Positions 33,601-40,033 of a stretch of 43,661 bases of DNA are shown here, in pieces. The notes beneath the pieces are model-generated. The model did no database searches. It worked only from the letters and a program-made list of their open reading frames with translations, and was not told where the DNA came from. The DNA comes from Lachnospiraceae bacterium (GTDB taxonomy: Bacteria; Bacillota; Clostridia; Lachnospirales; Lachnospiraceae): assembly GCA_016293925.1 (NCBI GenBank), contig JAEDCX010000009.1:1-43661 (forward strand), read 5' to 3'. Numbering within the stretch: position 1 is the first letter of the stretch; each line of letters starts with the position of its first letter. A program made the position numbers and the translations under genes.

Positions 33601-35019
33601 GCCGGTTCCCGTGTCGGGGAATTCCACCGTTTCCAGGTTGACACATCCCCGGAAAAATCCAGCCCCGAGGGTAGCTGCATTGGAAGAACCGTAGCTTGCA
33701 GACATTACCACATTGGTTGCATTGGCTCTTCCCGACAGAATATAGTCACCGAACAGAGTAATTCCCGGCGGGAATTCAATCTGATTCCAGGTTCCCGTTG
33801 CACTGCTGGTTACCGCAAAAGCTCCCTCGTGGATCTCCTCCGTATTCGCGGCAAAGGACACCGTGTTCAGGGAATAGCAGTCGTAGAACGCATATTTCTC
33901 AATGATAAAGTTCGTGGTGCTGCGGCTCATATCAAGCGTCTTCAGATTCCGGCAGAAAGCAAATGCGCCCTCTCCGATATATTCCATCTTGTCATTGATC
34001 CGAACCGTGGACAAACTGTTGCATCCGCGGAAGGCTTCCGTACCAAGCCGTTCCGTAATACCGCTGAACGCTACCGTATTCAGACCGGTACAGCCTTCAA
34101 AGGCATGGTTACCGATATACCGCGCAGACAAGTCCAGTGCCTTGATACCGGTCACGCCTTCAAATGCACTGTCTCCGATCGCATAGATATCCGCCGGAAT
34201 AATCAGGTTGGAAATGTTCGTAACATTCCGGAATGCACCCTCTCCGATATAATTCACCATAGCCTTCGTATTGTCCGTCTCATAGAATGTCCGGGACGAA
34301 GGATTGTAGGGAATGTACACGACATTGGAAACCTCATCGGTGTTGGTAATATCGTACACGGGAGTCAGAATACAGTTTTTATAGGCATTGGATGTTCCCG
34401 CATAATAATTGTGCTCGCAATAGTAACTCTTGCGTTGCTCCTCTGTCAGATCACTGACCGTATGGGAAGGCAGCGGAGTCGACGGATCTTCCTCCAGCAT
34501 CTGCAGATACAGATTGTATTCCAGCGGGAAATACATCTTCAGATCATCTGCCGTAAGCGGAGTGTCAATATGCGTGGTGATGTAGGTATTAAACTGATCA
34601 ATCGTAATCTGCGGATAATCGGTGACCACCTCCACGTCCACGGTAAGGGCACTGTCAATGGTAGAATACCCTGTATTGAACTGCGTGATAACATTTCCGC
34701 TGGGAGACTTGTAAAACTCATAGGCCCAGTCCAGATAATAGGAACCTGTGGACAATTCCCGGATCGTATATCCTTTGTATTTCGTTGCCCCCGAAAACGT
34801 GGATTCCTTCAGGAAATTCCATGATGCCGATGTAAAATCCGACGCGCTGTAGGTAGGCTCTGCCACAGAGGTATCCGTAGAGGTTCCTCCTGCCGCGGCT
34901 GATTGTCCGGTGGGAATTGCCGCCACGATCAACGCCATCACCAGGCACAATGCCCCGACGGTACGACGAATGATCTTCCGGGTCTTTCGATTCAATTTCT
35001 TGGAATTCTTCCTGCTCAT
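30634..35019 (-). CDS. Giant BspA-type LRR surface protein with TPQTG sorting signal
   Basis: A 1461-residue predicted surface adhesin, the largest gene here. The N terminus has a strongly basic signal peptide (about 1-42), followed by a region without repeats to about residue 240. Many BspA-type leucine-rich repeats (LRR_5; for example IGEGAFAFCRNLKTLDMS) then run to about 1050, interrupted around 690-880 by a non-repeat insertion. Next are an InlB B-repeat-like domain (about 1063-1122, ending in GYVFTGWSG), a Gly-Asn linker (about 1134-1153), a divergent InlB-repeat-like domain (about 1155-1228, FSKWTCKNIAAT), a Ser-Gly-Asn linker (about 1230-1270) and a C-terminal beta domain. The sorting signal TPQTG (1421-1425), a hydrophobic stretch and a KKDKRTK tail finish it. 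The sortase gene is 22 bases upstream. Confidence 0.9.
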   Translation of the reverse strand: MSRKNSKKLNRKTRKIIRRTVGALCLVMALIVAAIPTGQSAAAGGTSTDTSVAEPTYSASDFTSASWNFLKESTFSGATKYKGYTIRELSTGSYYLDWAYEFYKSPSGNVITQFNTGYSTIDSALTVDVEVVTDYPQITIDQFNTYITTHIDTPLTADDLKMYFPLEYNLYLQMLEEDPSTPLPSHTVSDLTEEQRKSYYCEHNYYAGTSNAYKNCILTPVYDITNTDEVSNVVYIPYNPSSRTFYETDNTKAMVNYIGEGAFRNVTNISNLIIPADIYAIGDSAFEGVTGIKALDLSARYIGNHAFEGCTGLNTVAFSGITERLGTEAFRGCNSLSTVRINDKMEYIGEGAFAFCRNLKTLDMSRSTTNFIIEKYAFYDCYSLNTVSFAANTEEIHEGAFAVTSSATGTWNQIEFPPGITLFGDYILSGRANATNVVMSASYGSSNAATLGAGFFRGCVNLETVEFPDTGTGSCQSLSFPTNAFIDVLTENFYLIGPGYKQSQAIASPRESARKAGITYRFKGSDGNTYYEASNGSYMYLVNDRGSLEDCTLLPGAVFDGEITVPSVVGEIKINNIGASCFDDEEIRNALKILTIEDDSVSTIAPEAFKGYTNLEKVYIGNTVTNIGNSAFEGCIALKDVYFATPKNGYSSLVIGNQAFQTGGSSLIFHGDINTAYAPFQWAMAEDNYMDRTLKIRVCYISNEPSGLMVMRDEETGLITLLDYPHYELLEDGIRTAYEDIYVNHNDESPYVLTAAQLDLVEHTMKIKIPAGVESIDVKGYIEGNGNRNNVTTYLQALPYYKTYKEHGLFNGYYGNADGGHAPGASAGVGREFAAGDEQELVDQGNDRITSIQMTSVKSLPDEAFYSCENLQELSLGPAMQDIGRAPVGGCTDLSSISGNDKYVCENGIIYSTNSDGTLRIEEVLSGRGDIVGEKYVTSKTDSNLTKVSQIADGAFRYCGKIAGIDFGDCDQLKVIPAYCFDNCTSLRSANLPQTLGEIKEYAFTNTTDALTATIRGYETQIDNDAFDRGNAVIRTYKDTAAAKYAISFGQELEYINDCFSVQFLDYDGTPLCDTQMIEPGMNAKPPANPSREGYVFTGWSGEYISVTEDRILIAQYSLPEPENKPGEDIPTPPGAGGNNGNGNGNGNGQNTGNIDGSFKLTVENGTGSGTYKAGTVVTIKANEPESGKVFSKWTCKNIAATIKEPNKTETTVTMPAADVTVTASYVNASSNNSGSGNGSNSGNSGNSGNSSSGGSGSGSGGSSSGSGSTIVDVDDVDFSNPDKAGAVVDGSKDNFVVRITYKDSAKKAVEAALMDEYDSLANIEYCAFDITLYDETGTKKIEDTADIKIRITIPIPDDLIMYAGNNKAAAVDNAGDLEILKAKFITIDGVPCISFKATHFSPYTIYVDKSNLTSGVTDKTPQTGDFSMHPKWFLCIGLVCLAVFLFLKKDKRTKVTANAV
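31213..31329. repeat. Low-complexity Ser/Gly/Asn codon repeats inside the giant LRR gene
   Basis: Repeated Gly, Ser and Asn codons encode a flexible linker of about 40 residues. A shorter Gly-Asn tract lies at about 31560-31616. Such tracts are prone to slippage, so the length may vary between strains. Confidence 0.8.
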
Positions 35020-35041
35020 CCTGTTCTCCTCATCACTTCAT

Positions 35042-36130
35042 CTATTGGATACGTTTTGCAACAACCACAAATCTTCCATTCTTCTCCCGATAGTCGCAGG
35101 TCGACAACGTCAATAATTCATCCCCGTATCCTGCGTTCACTCCGGTATCGTACAAAGACATTGCCCGCATCTCTTCCATGCATGCATCGAATTCCTCTCC
35201 GGAATTGACATCGATAAACTGGTAATACTTGAATGCCAGACTGTCTTCCGTATATATTCTGGAGCGGAATACAAACATCACTTCATAGATTCCCTCTTCG
35301 TACAGGGTGTCGAACTGTATGTATTTGTGCTTCTCGTAGAAATCATAACTGCTGTATTTGTCCAGATTGCCGAACATATTGCCGGATTTCATATGATGAC
35401 CGTATAGGATCATATTGTCATTTTTCTGAACAATACTGCAATCCTTGTCCAGAAAAATGCATCCGTTTGCATCCTTCTTTTCTTCAAAATTATAATGCAG
35501 ATAGTGTTCTCCATCCTCACTCTGCATGACGGGATAGTCAATAAACGGCTTCTCTGAATGATTATCGGCTATTTTCAGCCATCCGATAAGGTTTGGATTC
35601 ATATTATATAATTCTTCATATTTTTCCAGCACCTGCAGAATGACGGTTTTCTCCTCGCCGGTATGTTCGTCCACATAGATTTCTTCTTTGATTGTCTGGG
35701 ACTTCTGCCCCTTTGCCGTGTCCTTTACTTTCCCTGCCAGATCCAGATTGCTCTGACTGCTCTGATCTGCCTTGTAATAGTACAAAACAAAAAAACCTAT
35801 ACAGGCAAACGCCACAATAAAGCACAGAGACAACACAACCATACGTCTCACATCCCGCACTTTCATCTGTTTCCGGATGGCACGCTGCATATCTGTATCA
35901 AAATCTCTGATATCCACAGGTCTTGCCTTACTCCCGCCAGCCTGTGACTTCCTTCTCTCACGGATCTGCTTTGCTCTCTCATAGATCTCGTCATCGAAAT
36001 CCATGCCCTCTCTGGTTTCAAAGCGATATCCCTTCTGCACAATGAGATCCGCAACCTTAAGGACATCCTCCTCTTTGCGAAGATCGTACTGTCTCTTCAG
36101 ATCCTGAATCACTATTCTCTCACGTTCCAT
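35042..36130 (-). CDS. srtB: Class B sortase with long cytosolic N-terminal region
   Basis: A 362-residue membrane-anchored transpeptidase. A charged cytosolic region (1-96) precedes one transmembrane helix (97-119), and the catalytic domain faces outward. Catalytic residues are His245 (or His246) in ILYGHHM, Cys345 in TLSTC and Arg353 in NGRFVVVAKR. The order and spacing, and the long insert between His and Cys, indicate class B. It would cleave a (S/T)PxTG-type motif between Thr and Gly and attach the protein to peptidoglycan. Both following genes end in such motifs (TPQTG and SPDTG), making this a self-contained cassette. The cytosolic part of about 96 residues is longer than in typical SrtB. 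A weak ribosome-binding site precedes the ATG; the promoter and an inverted repeat lie at 36184-36230. Confidence 0.93.
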   Translation of the reverse strand: MERERIVIQDLKRQYDLRKEEDVLKVADLIVQKGYRFETREGMDFDDEIYERAKQIRERRKSQAGGSKARPVDIRDFDTDMQRAIRKQMKVRDVRRMVVLSLCFIVAFACIGFFVLYYYKADQSSQSNLDLAGKVKDTAKGQKSQTIKEEIYVDEHTGEEKTVILQVLEKYEELYNMNPNLIGWLKIADNHSEKPFIDYPVMQSEDGEHYLHYNFEEKKDANGCIFLDKDCSIVQKNDNMILYGHHMKSGNMFGNLDKYSSYDFYEKHKYIQFDTLYEEGIYEVMFVFRSRIYTEDSLAFKYYQFIDVNSGEEFDACMEEMRAMSLYDTGVNAGYGDELLTLSTCDYREKNGRFVVVAKRIQ

Positions 36131-36183
36131 CTATCTTCAAGCCCAATCACATACTCTTCCAATTTAACCATACAGATACTTTC

Positions 36184-36211
36184 ATTTTACAATATCTTGT
36201 TGGAATTTCAA
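36184..36211 (-). promoter_or_regulatory. Probable promoter of the sortase/LRR/protease cassette
   Basis: On the minus strand, TTGAAA (36206-36211) and TAAAAT (36184-36189) are separated by 16 bases, about 54 bases upstream of the srtB ATG. One arm of a 12-bp inverted repeat lies in the spacer. Confidence 0.55.
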
Positions 36212-36230
36212 GTGTTTTACAAGATATTGT
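36189..36230. promoter_or_regulatory. 12-bp inverted repeat over the srtB promoter
   Basis: ACAATATCTTGT (36189-36200) and ACAAGATATTGT (36219-36230) are perfect reverse complements, 18 bases apart. Centre to centre they are 30 bases apart, close to three helical turns, so two dimers could bind one DNA face. They flank the -35 of the srtB promoter. A second, smaller pair, TGTGACA (36228-36234) and TGTCACA (36256-36262), follows on the side of the divergent gene. Confidence 0.6.
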
Positions 36231-36277
36231 GACACATATTTCATTTCTTTTTTTTTGTCACACCATTCATCCGGCCG

Positions 36278-36286
36278 CATAAGATA
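36278..36286 (+). promoter_or_regulatory. Candidate SigK-like -10 element before the cysteine-rich gene
   Basis: CATAAGATA matches the CATAnnnTA pattern of the late mother-cell sigma factor SigK. An AC dinucleotide (36260-36261) lies 16 bases upstream, as the SigK -35 requires. It is 28 bases before the ATG at 36314. The motif is short, so chance is not excluded. Confidence 0.35.
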
Positions 36287-36313
36287 GACTAAACAACTTC
36301 TTAGGAGTTTCAC

Positions 36314-36532
36314 ATGAGTGATCTGACAGCAACACAGTGCGGATGTACCAGAGGCGGCTCTTCCGGTTGCAACGGAAGCAGCCTTATCTGGATCATTCTG
36401 ATCCTTTGCATGTGCAATCAGGATAACGGCTTCTCATTATGCGGCGGAGGACACGGTGACAACGACGGATGCCAGTGCATCTTATTGCTCTTACTGCTTT
36501 CCTGCTGTGGCGGATGCAATTCTATCTTCTAG
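36314..36532 (+). CDS. Cysteine-rich HCB-type (chorion-like) small protein
   Basis: A 72-residue protein with 11 cysteines (9, 11, 19, 32, 34, 43, 53, 55, 64, 65, 68) and many glycines. There are two short hydrophobic runs (LIWIILILC and ILLLLLLS). It resembles the small proteins annotated in Clostridia as chorion class high-cysteine HCB protein 13. It has no signal peptide, but strong hydrophobicity and cysteine density suggest self-assembly or disulfide cross-linking, as in spore coat or exosporium proteins. A TAGGAG site supports the start, and a SigK-like -10 lies upstream. It starts a plus-strand run with two unrecognised genes and is divergent from srtB. A spore-surface role is inference. 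Confidence 0.75.
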   Translation: MSDLTATQCGCTRGGSSGCNGSSLIWIILILCMCNQDNGFSLCGGGHGDNDGCQCILLLLLLSCCGGCNSIF

Positions 36533-36549
36533 ATAGGTATTTCCTGTAG

Positions 36550-36580
36550 GGCAGCACCGGTCTTTTTGACTGATGCTGCC
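36550..36580 (+). repeat. Strong hairpin after the cysteine-rich gene
   Basis: GGCAGCA (36550-36556) pairs with TGCTGCC (36574-36580). Inside it, CGGTC (36558-36562) pairs with GACTG (36568-36572), including one G-T wobble, around a TTTTT loop. The result is a 12-bp stem with a single mismatch. No T-run follows, so it is at best a weak terminator. It may protect the short upstream mRNA or reduce read-through. Confidence 0.5.
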
Positions 36581-36632
36581 ACCCCACATGTTTTTCCAAA
36601 GCACTGCATATATTAGATAAAAAACATTTTCC

Positions 36633-37127
36633 ATGAATGTAGAATGTCAATCTCAGGAACCGGTCGAAATATTTGATTCCCTATACACAAACGAGCATAT
36701 CCAGCTTATGAAAGTCATCTATGGGATGGTTCCCGTCTCCACACAGAGGCTTCTGGCTCCGATGATCAAGTACCGGGAATTATGCTATACGATTGAACTG
36801 ACCCGCAAAGGTTTTCCTTCTATGTGTGACGATGCGGAGAATAAAGAGCCTGATATCGGTGATCTTCTTCTCCGCATGCGTCCATATATGAATGATTCGG
36901 AATGGAGTCAGGTATCCAGGATCAGTGAAATGTATCATATGCTAAAGACATTTGACCAATTAAAGGACACCCTGGCAGACTTTGAGCAGAAAACGGGGAT
37001 CTCACTATCCCAGCTCATGAACAACCAATCCTCTCCGGAGGATATGCTCAAAATGTTCACAGCCGGCAGTGATATGATGTCCTTCCAGAATTTATTTAAC
37101 AATGAAAAGGGCGATAAACATGAATAA
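36633..37127 (+). CDS. Unrecognised small cytosolic protein
   Basis: A 164-residue protein I cannot assign. It is predicted to be mostly helical, with no signal peptide, membrane segment or cysteine motif. The segment MKVIYGMVPVSTQRLLAPMIKYRELCYTI is the most hydrophobic part, and the C-terminal third is polar with several Met residues (LMNNQSSPEDMLKMF). The start at 36633 lacks a clear ribosome-binding site. A CATATATTA element at 36607-36615, resembling a SigK/SigE -10, lies just upstream. It overlaps the next gene by eight bases. Its neighbour upstream is the cysteine-rich protein, so the three may be expressed together, possibly in sporulation. Confidence 0.65.
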   Translation: MNVECQSQEPVEIFDSLYTNEHIQLMKVIYGMVPVSTQRLLAPMIKYRELCYTIELTRKGFPSMCDDAENKEPDIGDLLLRMRPYMNDSEWSQVSRISEMYHMLKTFDQLKDTLADFEQKTGISLSQLMNNQSSPEDMLKMFTAGSDMMSFQNLFNNEKGDKHE

Positions 37128-37422
37128 TGACAAAGCTGAAACATCCTATTCTGTACTCAATGATCCAAGTTTATCCGGCATTCCCCATGAGAAGATCGTA
37201 TTTCTGGAGAAAATGCTGTTTGAAGCGAAAACAAAGAGTCAGTCTGAACTGCTTCCTTTTTTTCTCAACCTTGTGCAATTCAGCAAAGCCAATCACATTG
37301 ATTTCAGCCCGGAGGAAACAGATGCCATTATTCAGGTACTTCAAAAGAACAGTTCTTCCAGGGATTTGAAGAATATGGAATACATACTCGGTGTATTCAA
37401 GAAAATGTCCGGCAAAAAATAG
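37120..37422 (+). CDS. Unrecognised small helical protein
   Basis: A 100-residue protein with no family I recognise. The helical pattern (KIVFLEKMLFEAKTKSQSEL, then PEETDAIIQVLQKN and MEYILGVFKKMSGKK) gives an amphipathic, basic C terminus. There is no signal peptide or membrane helix. The ATG at 37120 is preferred over an in-frame ATG at 37102, because AAAGGG is well placed before it. It overlaps the preceding gene by eight bases, so translation is likely coupled. A strong terminator follows within seven bases. Confidence 0.65.
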   Translation: MNNDKAETSYSVLNDPSLSGIPHEKIVFLEKMLFEAKTKSQSELLPFFLNLVQFSKANHIDFSPEETDAIIQVLQKNSSSRDLKNMEYILGVFKKMSGKK

Positions 37423-37428
37423 CCGAAA

Positions 37429-37459
37429 AAAGGACCCGATCCAATTGATCGGGTCCTTT
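37429..37459. terminator. Bidirectional terminator between the small-protein run and leuS
   Basis: A perfect 13-bp stem (37429-37441 with 37447-37459; core AGGACCCGATC/GATCGGGTCCT) encloses a 5-base loop. On the minus strand the stem ends in six T, making it a good terminator for leuS, which stops 78 bases away. On the plus strand it lies directly after the 37120-37422 gene and ends in TTT, so it probably serves both convergent units. Confidence 0.88.
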
Positions 37460-37536
37460 CACAATTCTGTACTTACCTGCGTATCCGCCGTATCCGTTCC
37501 AAAGTGCGGTGCGTCAGGCGGAATTGCCGGAATACA

Positions 37537-39948
37537 TTATGGTTTTACAACAATGTTAACAATTCTGCCCGGAACATAGATTTCCTTTACGATGGTTCCC
37601 GTCAGCTTGTCTCCAAGGGCTTCTTTGGCCGCCGCAATTACACTGTCTTTCGGATCGTCTTTGCCGATATTCAGTGTCACCTTTGTCTTGCCGTTGATCT
37701 GTACTGCGATCTCAACAGAAGCCTCCACCGTCTTTTCTTCCTCATATTCCGGCCATGTACTCTGGTAAATCCTGCCTTCATTGCCGAGATTCTGCCACAA
37801 CTCTTCCGTGATATGCGGTGCAACAGGATTCAGAAGCTGCAACAGGGTGGAGAACTCTTTTCTGGTAATGGAGTTCTTCTTGTAGAAATCATTGATCAAA
37901 GACATCATTGCTGCAATAGCGGTATTGTATTTCAGGCATTCAAAATCATTGCTAACCTTTTTGATGGTCTGGTGCATCTTCGTAACCATATCTGCGGAAT
38001 ACTCATTCTCCTGCGTAACAAGGTCCTGCAGTTTCCAGATTCTCTCCAGGAACCTGCGACAGCCCTTCACACCGTCTTCCGACCAACAAGCACTCAATTC
38101 GAATGCGCCGATAAACATCTCGTAGGTTCTTAAGGTATCGGCACCGTACTCGTTGATGATATCGTCCGGATTCACCACATTACCTCTGGACTTACTCATC
38201 TTCTCCCCGTTCTCACCCAGAATCATACCGTGAGAGGTTCTCTTCCTGTAGGGCTCCGGACAGGGAACGACGGACTGATCGTATAAGAACTTATGCCAGA
38301 ATCTGGAATACAGAAGATGCAGTGTGGTATGCTCCATACCACCATTATACCAGTCCACAGGCAGCCAGTATTTCATGGCCTCCGGACTTGCCAGCGCTTC
38401 TGTATTCTTCGGATCCGTATAACGAATGAAATACCATGAGGAACCGGCCCACTGAGGCATGGTATCCGTCTCCCGTTTTGCAGGACCTCCACAGCACGGA
38501 CATGTGGTATTGACCCAATCAGTCATTGCTGCGAGAGGTGACTCTCCGGTATCCGTCGGCATATAACTGTCTACATCCGGGAGTAACAGTGGCAGATCCT
38601 TCTCTTCCAGCGGAACATATCCGCATTTCTCACAATGCACAATCGGAATCGGCTCTCCCCAGTATCTCTGGCGGCTGAATACCCAGTCACGCAGCTTGTA
38701 ATTTACCTTTGCATTGCCGATCCCTTCCCGTTCCAGATAAGCAATCATCTTTTCTTTTGCTTCCGCAACTTCCAGCCCGTCCAGGAAATCGGAATTCACA
38801 AGTTTTCCGGTAGCCACATCTGTGTATACCTTCTCCTGCACATTCTCGCCGCCGGCAACTACTTCGATAATCGGAAGGTGGAATTTCTTGGCAAACTCCC
38901 AGTCTCTCTCATCATGGGCGGGAACGGCCATGATGGCACCCGTTCCGTAACTCATCAGTACATAATCCGAGATCCAGATCGGAATCTCCTTTCCGTTCAC
39001 CGGATTAACCGCTGTCAGTCCGTCAATCGGAACGCCTGTCTTCTCCTTTACAAGCTCAGCTCTCTCGAAATCAGATTTTTTGGAAGCAGCTTCCCGGTAT
39101 GCAGCGATCTCATCCCAGTTTTTCAGTTCCTCTTTGTATTTGTCAATGATCGGATGTTCGGGAGACACTACCATATAGGTTACTCCGAACAGTGTATCAC
39201 ATCTGGTGGTGTAGATCCGAAGTTTGTCTTCTTTTCCTTGGATGGAGAAATCAACCTCCGCGCCGGTGGATTTACCAATCCAGTTTTTCTGGGACACCTT
39301 TACTTTCTCAATATAGTCCACATCCTCCAGTCCCTGCAGAAGCTGTTCTGCATACTCTGTGATCTTCAGCATCCACTGACTCTGGGCTTTCCGTACCACA
39401 GGTGCACCGCATCGCTCACAAACGCCGTTCACAACCTCCTCATTGGCAAGACCGACTTTACAGGAGGTACACCAGTTGATCGGCATGGACGTCTTATAGG
39501 CCAGTCCCTTTTTGAACAACTGTAAGAAAATCCACTGGGTCCAATGATAATACTCCGGATCAGTCGTATTGATCTCTCTGTCCCAGTCAAAAGAATATCC
39601 GATGGAATGCAGCTGCTCTTTGAAACGATTCACATTGTTCTTCGTTACGATTCTGGGATGAATCTGATTCTTGATTGCATAATTCTCTGTCGGAAGACCG
39701 AACGCATCCCATCCCATCGGAAACAATACATTATACCCCTGCATTCTGCGCTTTCTTGCAACAATATCCATTGCCGTATAGGGTCTCGGATGTCCTACGT
39801 GCAGTCCCTGCCCGGAGGGATACGGGAACTCCACAAGTGCATAATATTTGGGCTTGGAATAGTCATCCTGGGCTGCAAAGGCTTTTTCTGCATCCCAGAT
39901 ATCCTGCCACTTTCGTTCTACTTCTTTGTGATTGTAAACTTCTGCCAT
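37537..39948 (-). CDS. leuS: LeuS, leucyl-tRNA synthetase
   Basis: An 803-residue class I aminoacyl-tRNA synthetase charging tRNA-Leu with leucine. The ATP-binding HIGH motif appears as HVGH in SGQGLHVGHPRPYTAMDI, and the KMSKS motif is intact (GEKMSKSRGN). The CP1 editing domain (roughly 220-410) hydrolyses mischarged tRNA and includes YTTRCDTLFGVTYMVVSP and YGTGAIMAVPAHDERD. Zinc-type cysteine pairs (CTSCKVG, CERCG and CEKCG) are present. The ATG at 39948 (MAEVYNHKEVE) has a GGAGGA site; a longer in-frame start exists 19 codons upstream. There is no T-box leader, since only 73 bases separate it from the upstream gene. A promoter lies at 40006-40033. Confidence 0.97.
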   Translation of the reverse strand: MAEVYNHKEVERKWQDIWDAEKAFAAQDDYSKPKYYALVEFPYPSGQGLHVGHPRPYTAMDIVARKRRMQGYNVLFPMGWDAFGLPTENYAIKNQIHPRIVTKNNVNRFKEQLHSIGYSFDWDREINTTDPEYYHWTQWIFLQLFKKGLAYKTSMPINWCTSCKVGLANEEVVNGVCERCGAPVVRKAQSQWMLKITEYAEQLLQGLEDVDYIEKVKVSQKNWIGKSTGAEVDFSIQGKEDKLRIYTTRCDTLFGVTYMVVSPEHPIIDKYKEELKNWDEIAAYREAASKKSDFERAELVKEKTGVPIDGLTAVNPVNGKEIPIWISDYVLMSYGTGAIMAVPAHDERDWEFAKKFHLPIIEVVAGGENVQEKVYTDVATGKLVNSDFLDGLEVAEAKEKMIAYLEREGIGNAKVNYKLRDWVFSRQRYWGEPIPIVHCEKCGYVPLEEKDLPLLLPDVDSYMPTDTGESPLAAMTDWVNTTCPCCGGPAKRETDTMPQWAGSSWYFIRYTDPKNTEALASPEAMKYWLPVDWYNGGMEHTTLHLLYSRFWHKFLYDQSVVPCPEPYRKRTSHGMILGENGEKMSKSRGNVVNPDDIINEYGADTLRTYEMFIGAFELSACWSEDGVKGCRRFLERIWKLQDLVTQENEYSADMVTKMHQTIKKVSNDFECLKYNTAIAAMMSLINDFYKKNSITRKEFSTLLQLLNPVAPHITEELWQNLGNEGRIYQSTWPEYEEEKTVEASVEIAVQINGKTKVTLNIGKDDPKDSVIAAAKEALGDKLTGTIVKEIYVPGRIVNIVVKP

Positions 39949-40005
39949 TGTTATCCTCCAAACCGCTTCTCGCGGAATATATTCTTCTGCACAGCACACG
40001 AACAT

Positions 40006-40033
40006 ATTGTACTATACAAACTTATTTTGTCAA
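40006..40033 (-). promoter_or_regulatory. Promoter of leuS
   Basis: On the minus strand, TTGACA (40028-40033) and TACAAT (40006-40011) are 16 bases apart, about 58 bases upstream of the leuS ATG. The -35 lies within the end of the upstream gene. The leader is too short for a T-box. Confidence 0.75.

Noticed and set aside
39949..40021. T-box leader upstream of leuS
   Set aside because: Only 73 bases are available, which is too short, and no T-box motif is visible; a simple promoter is present.
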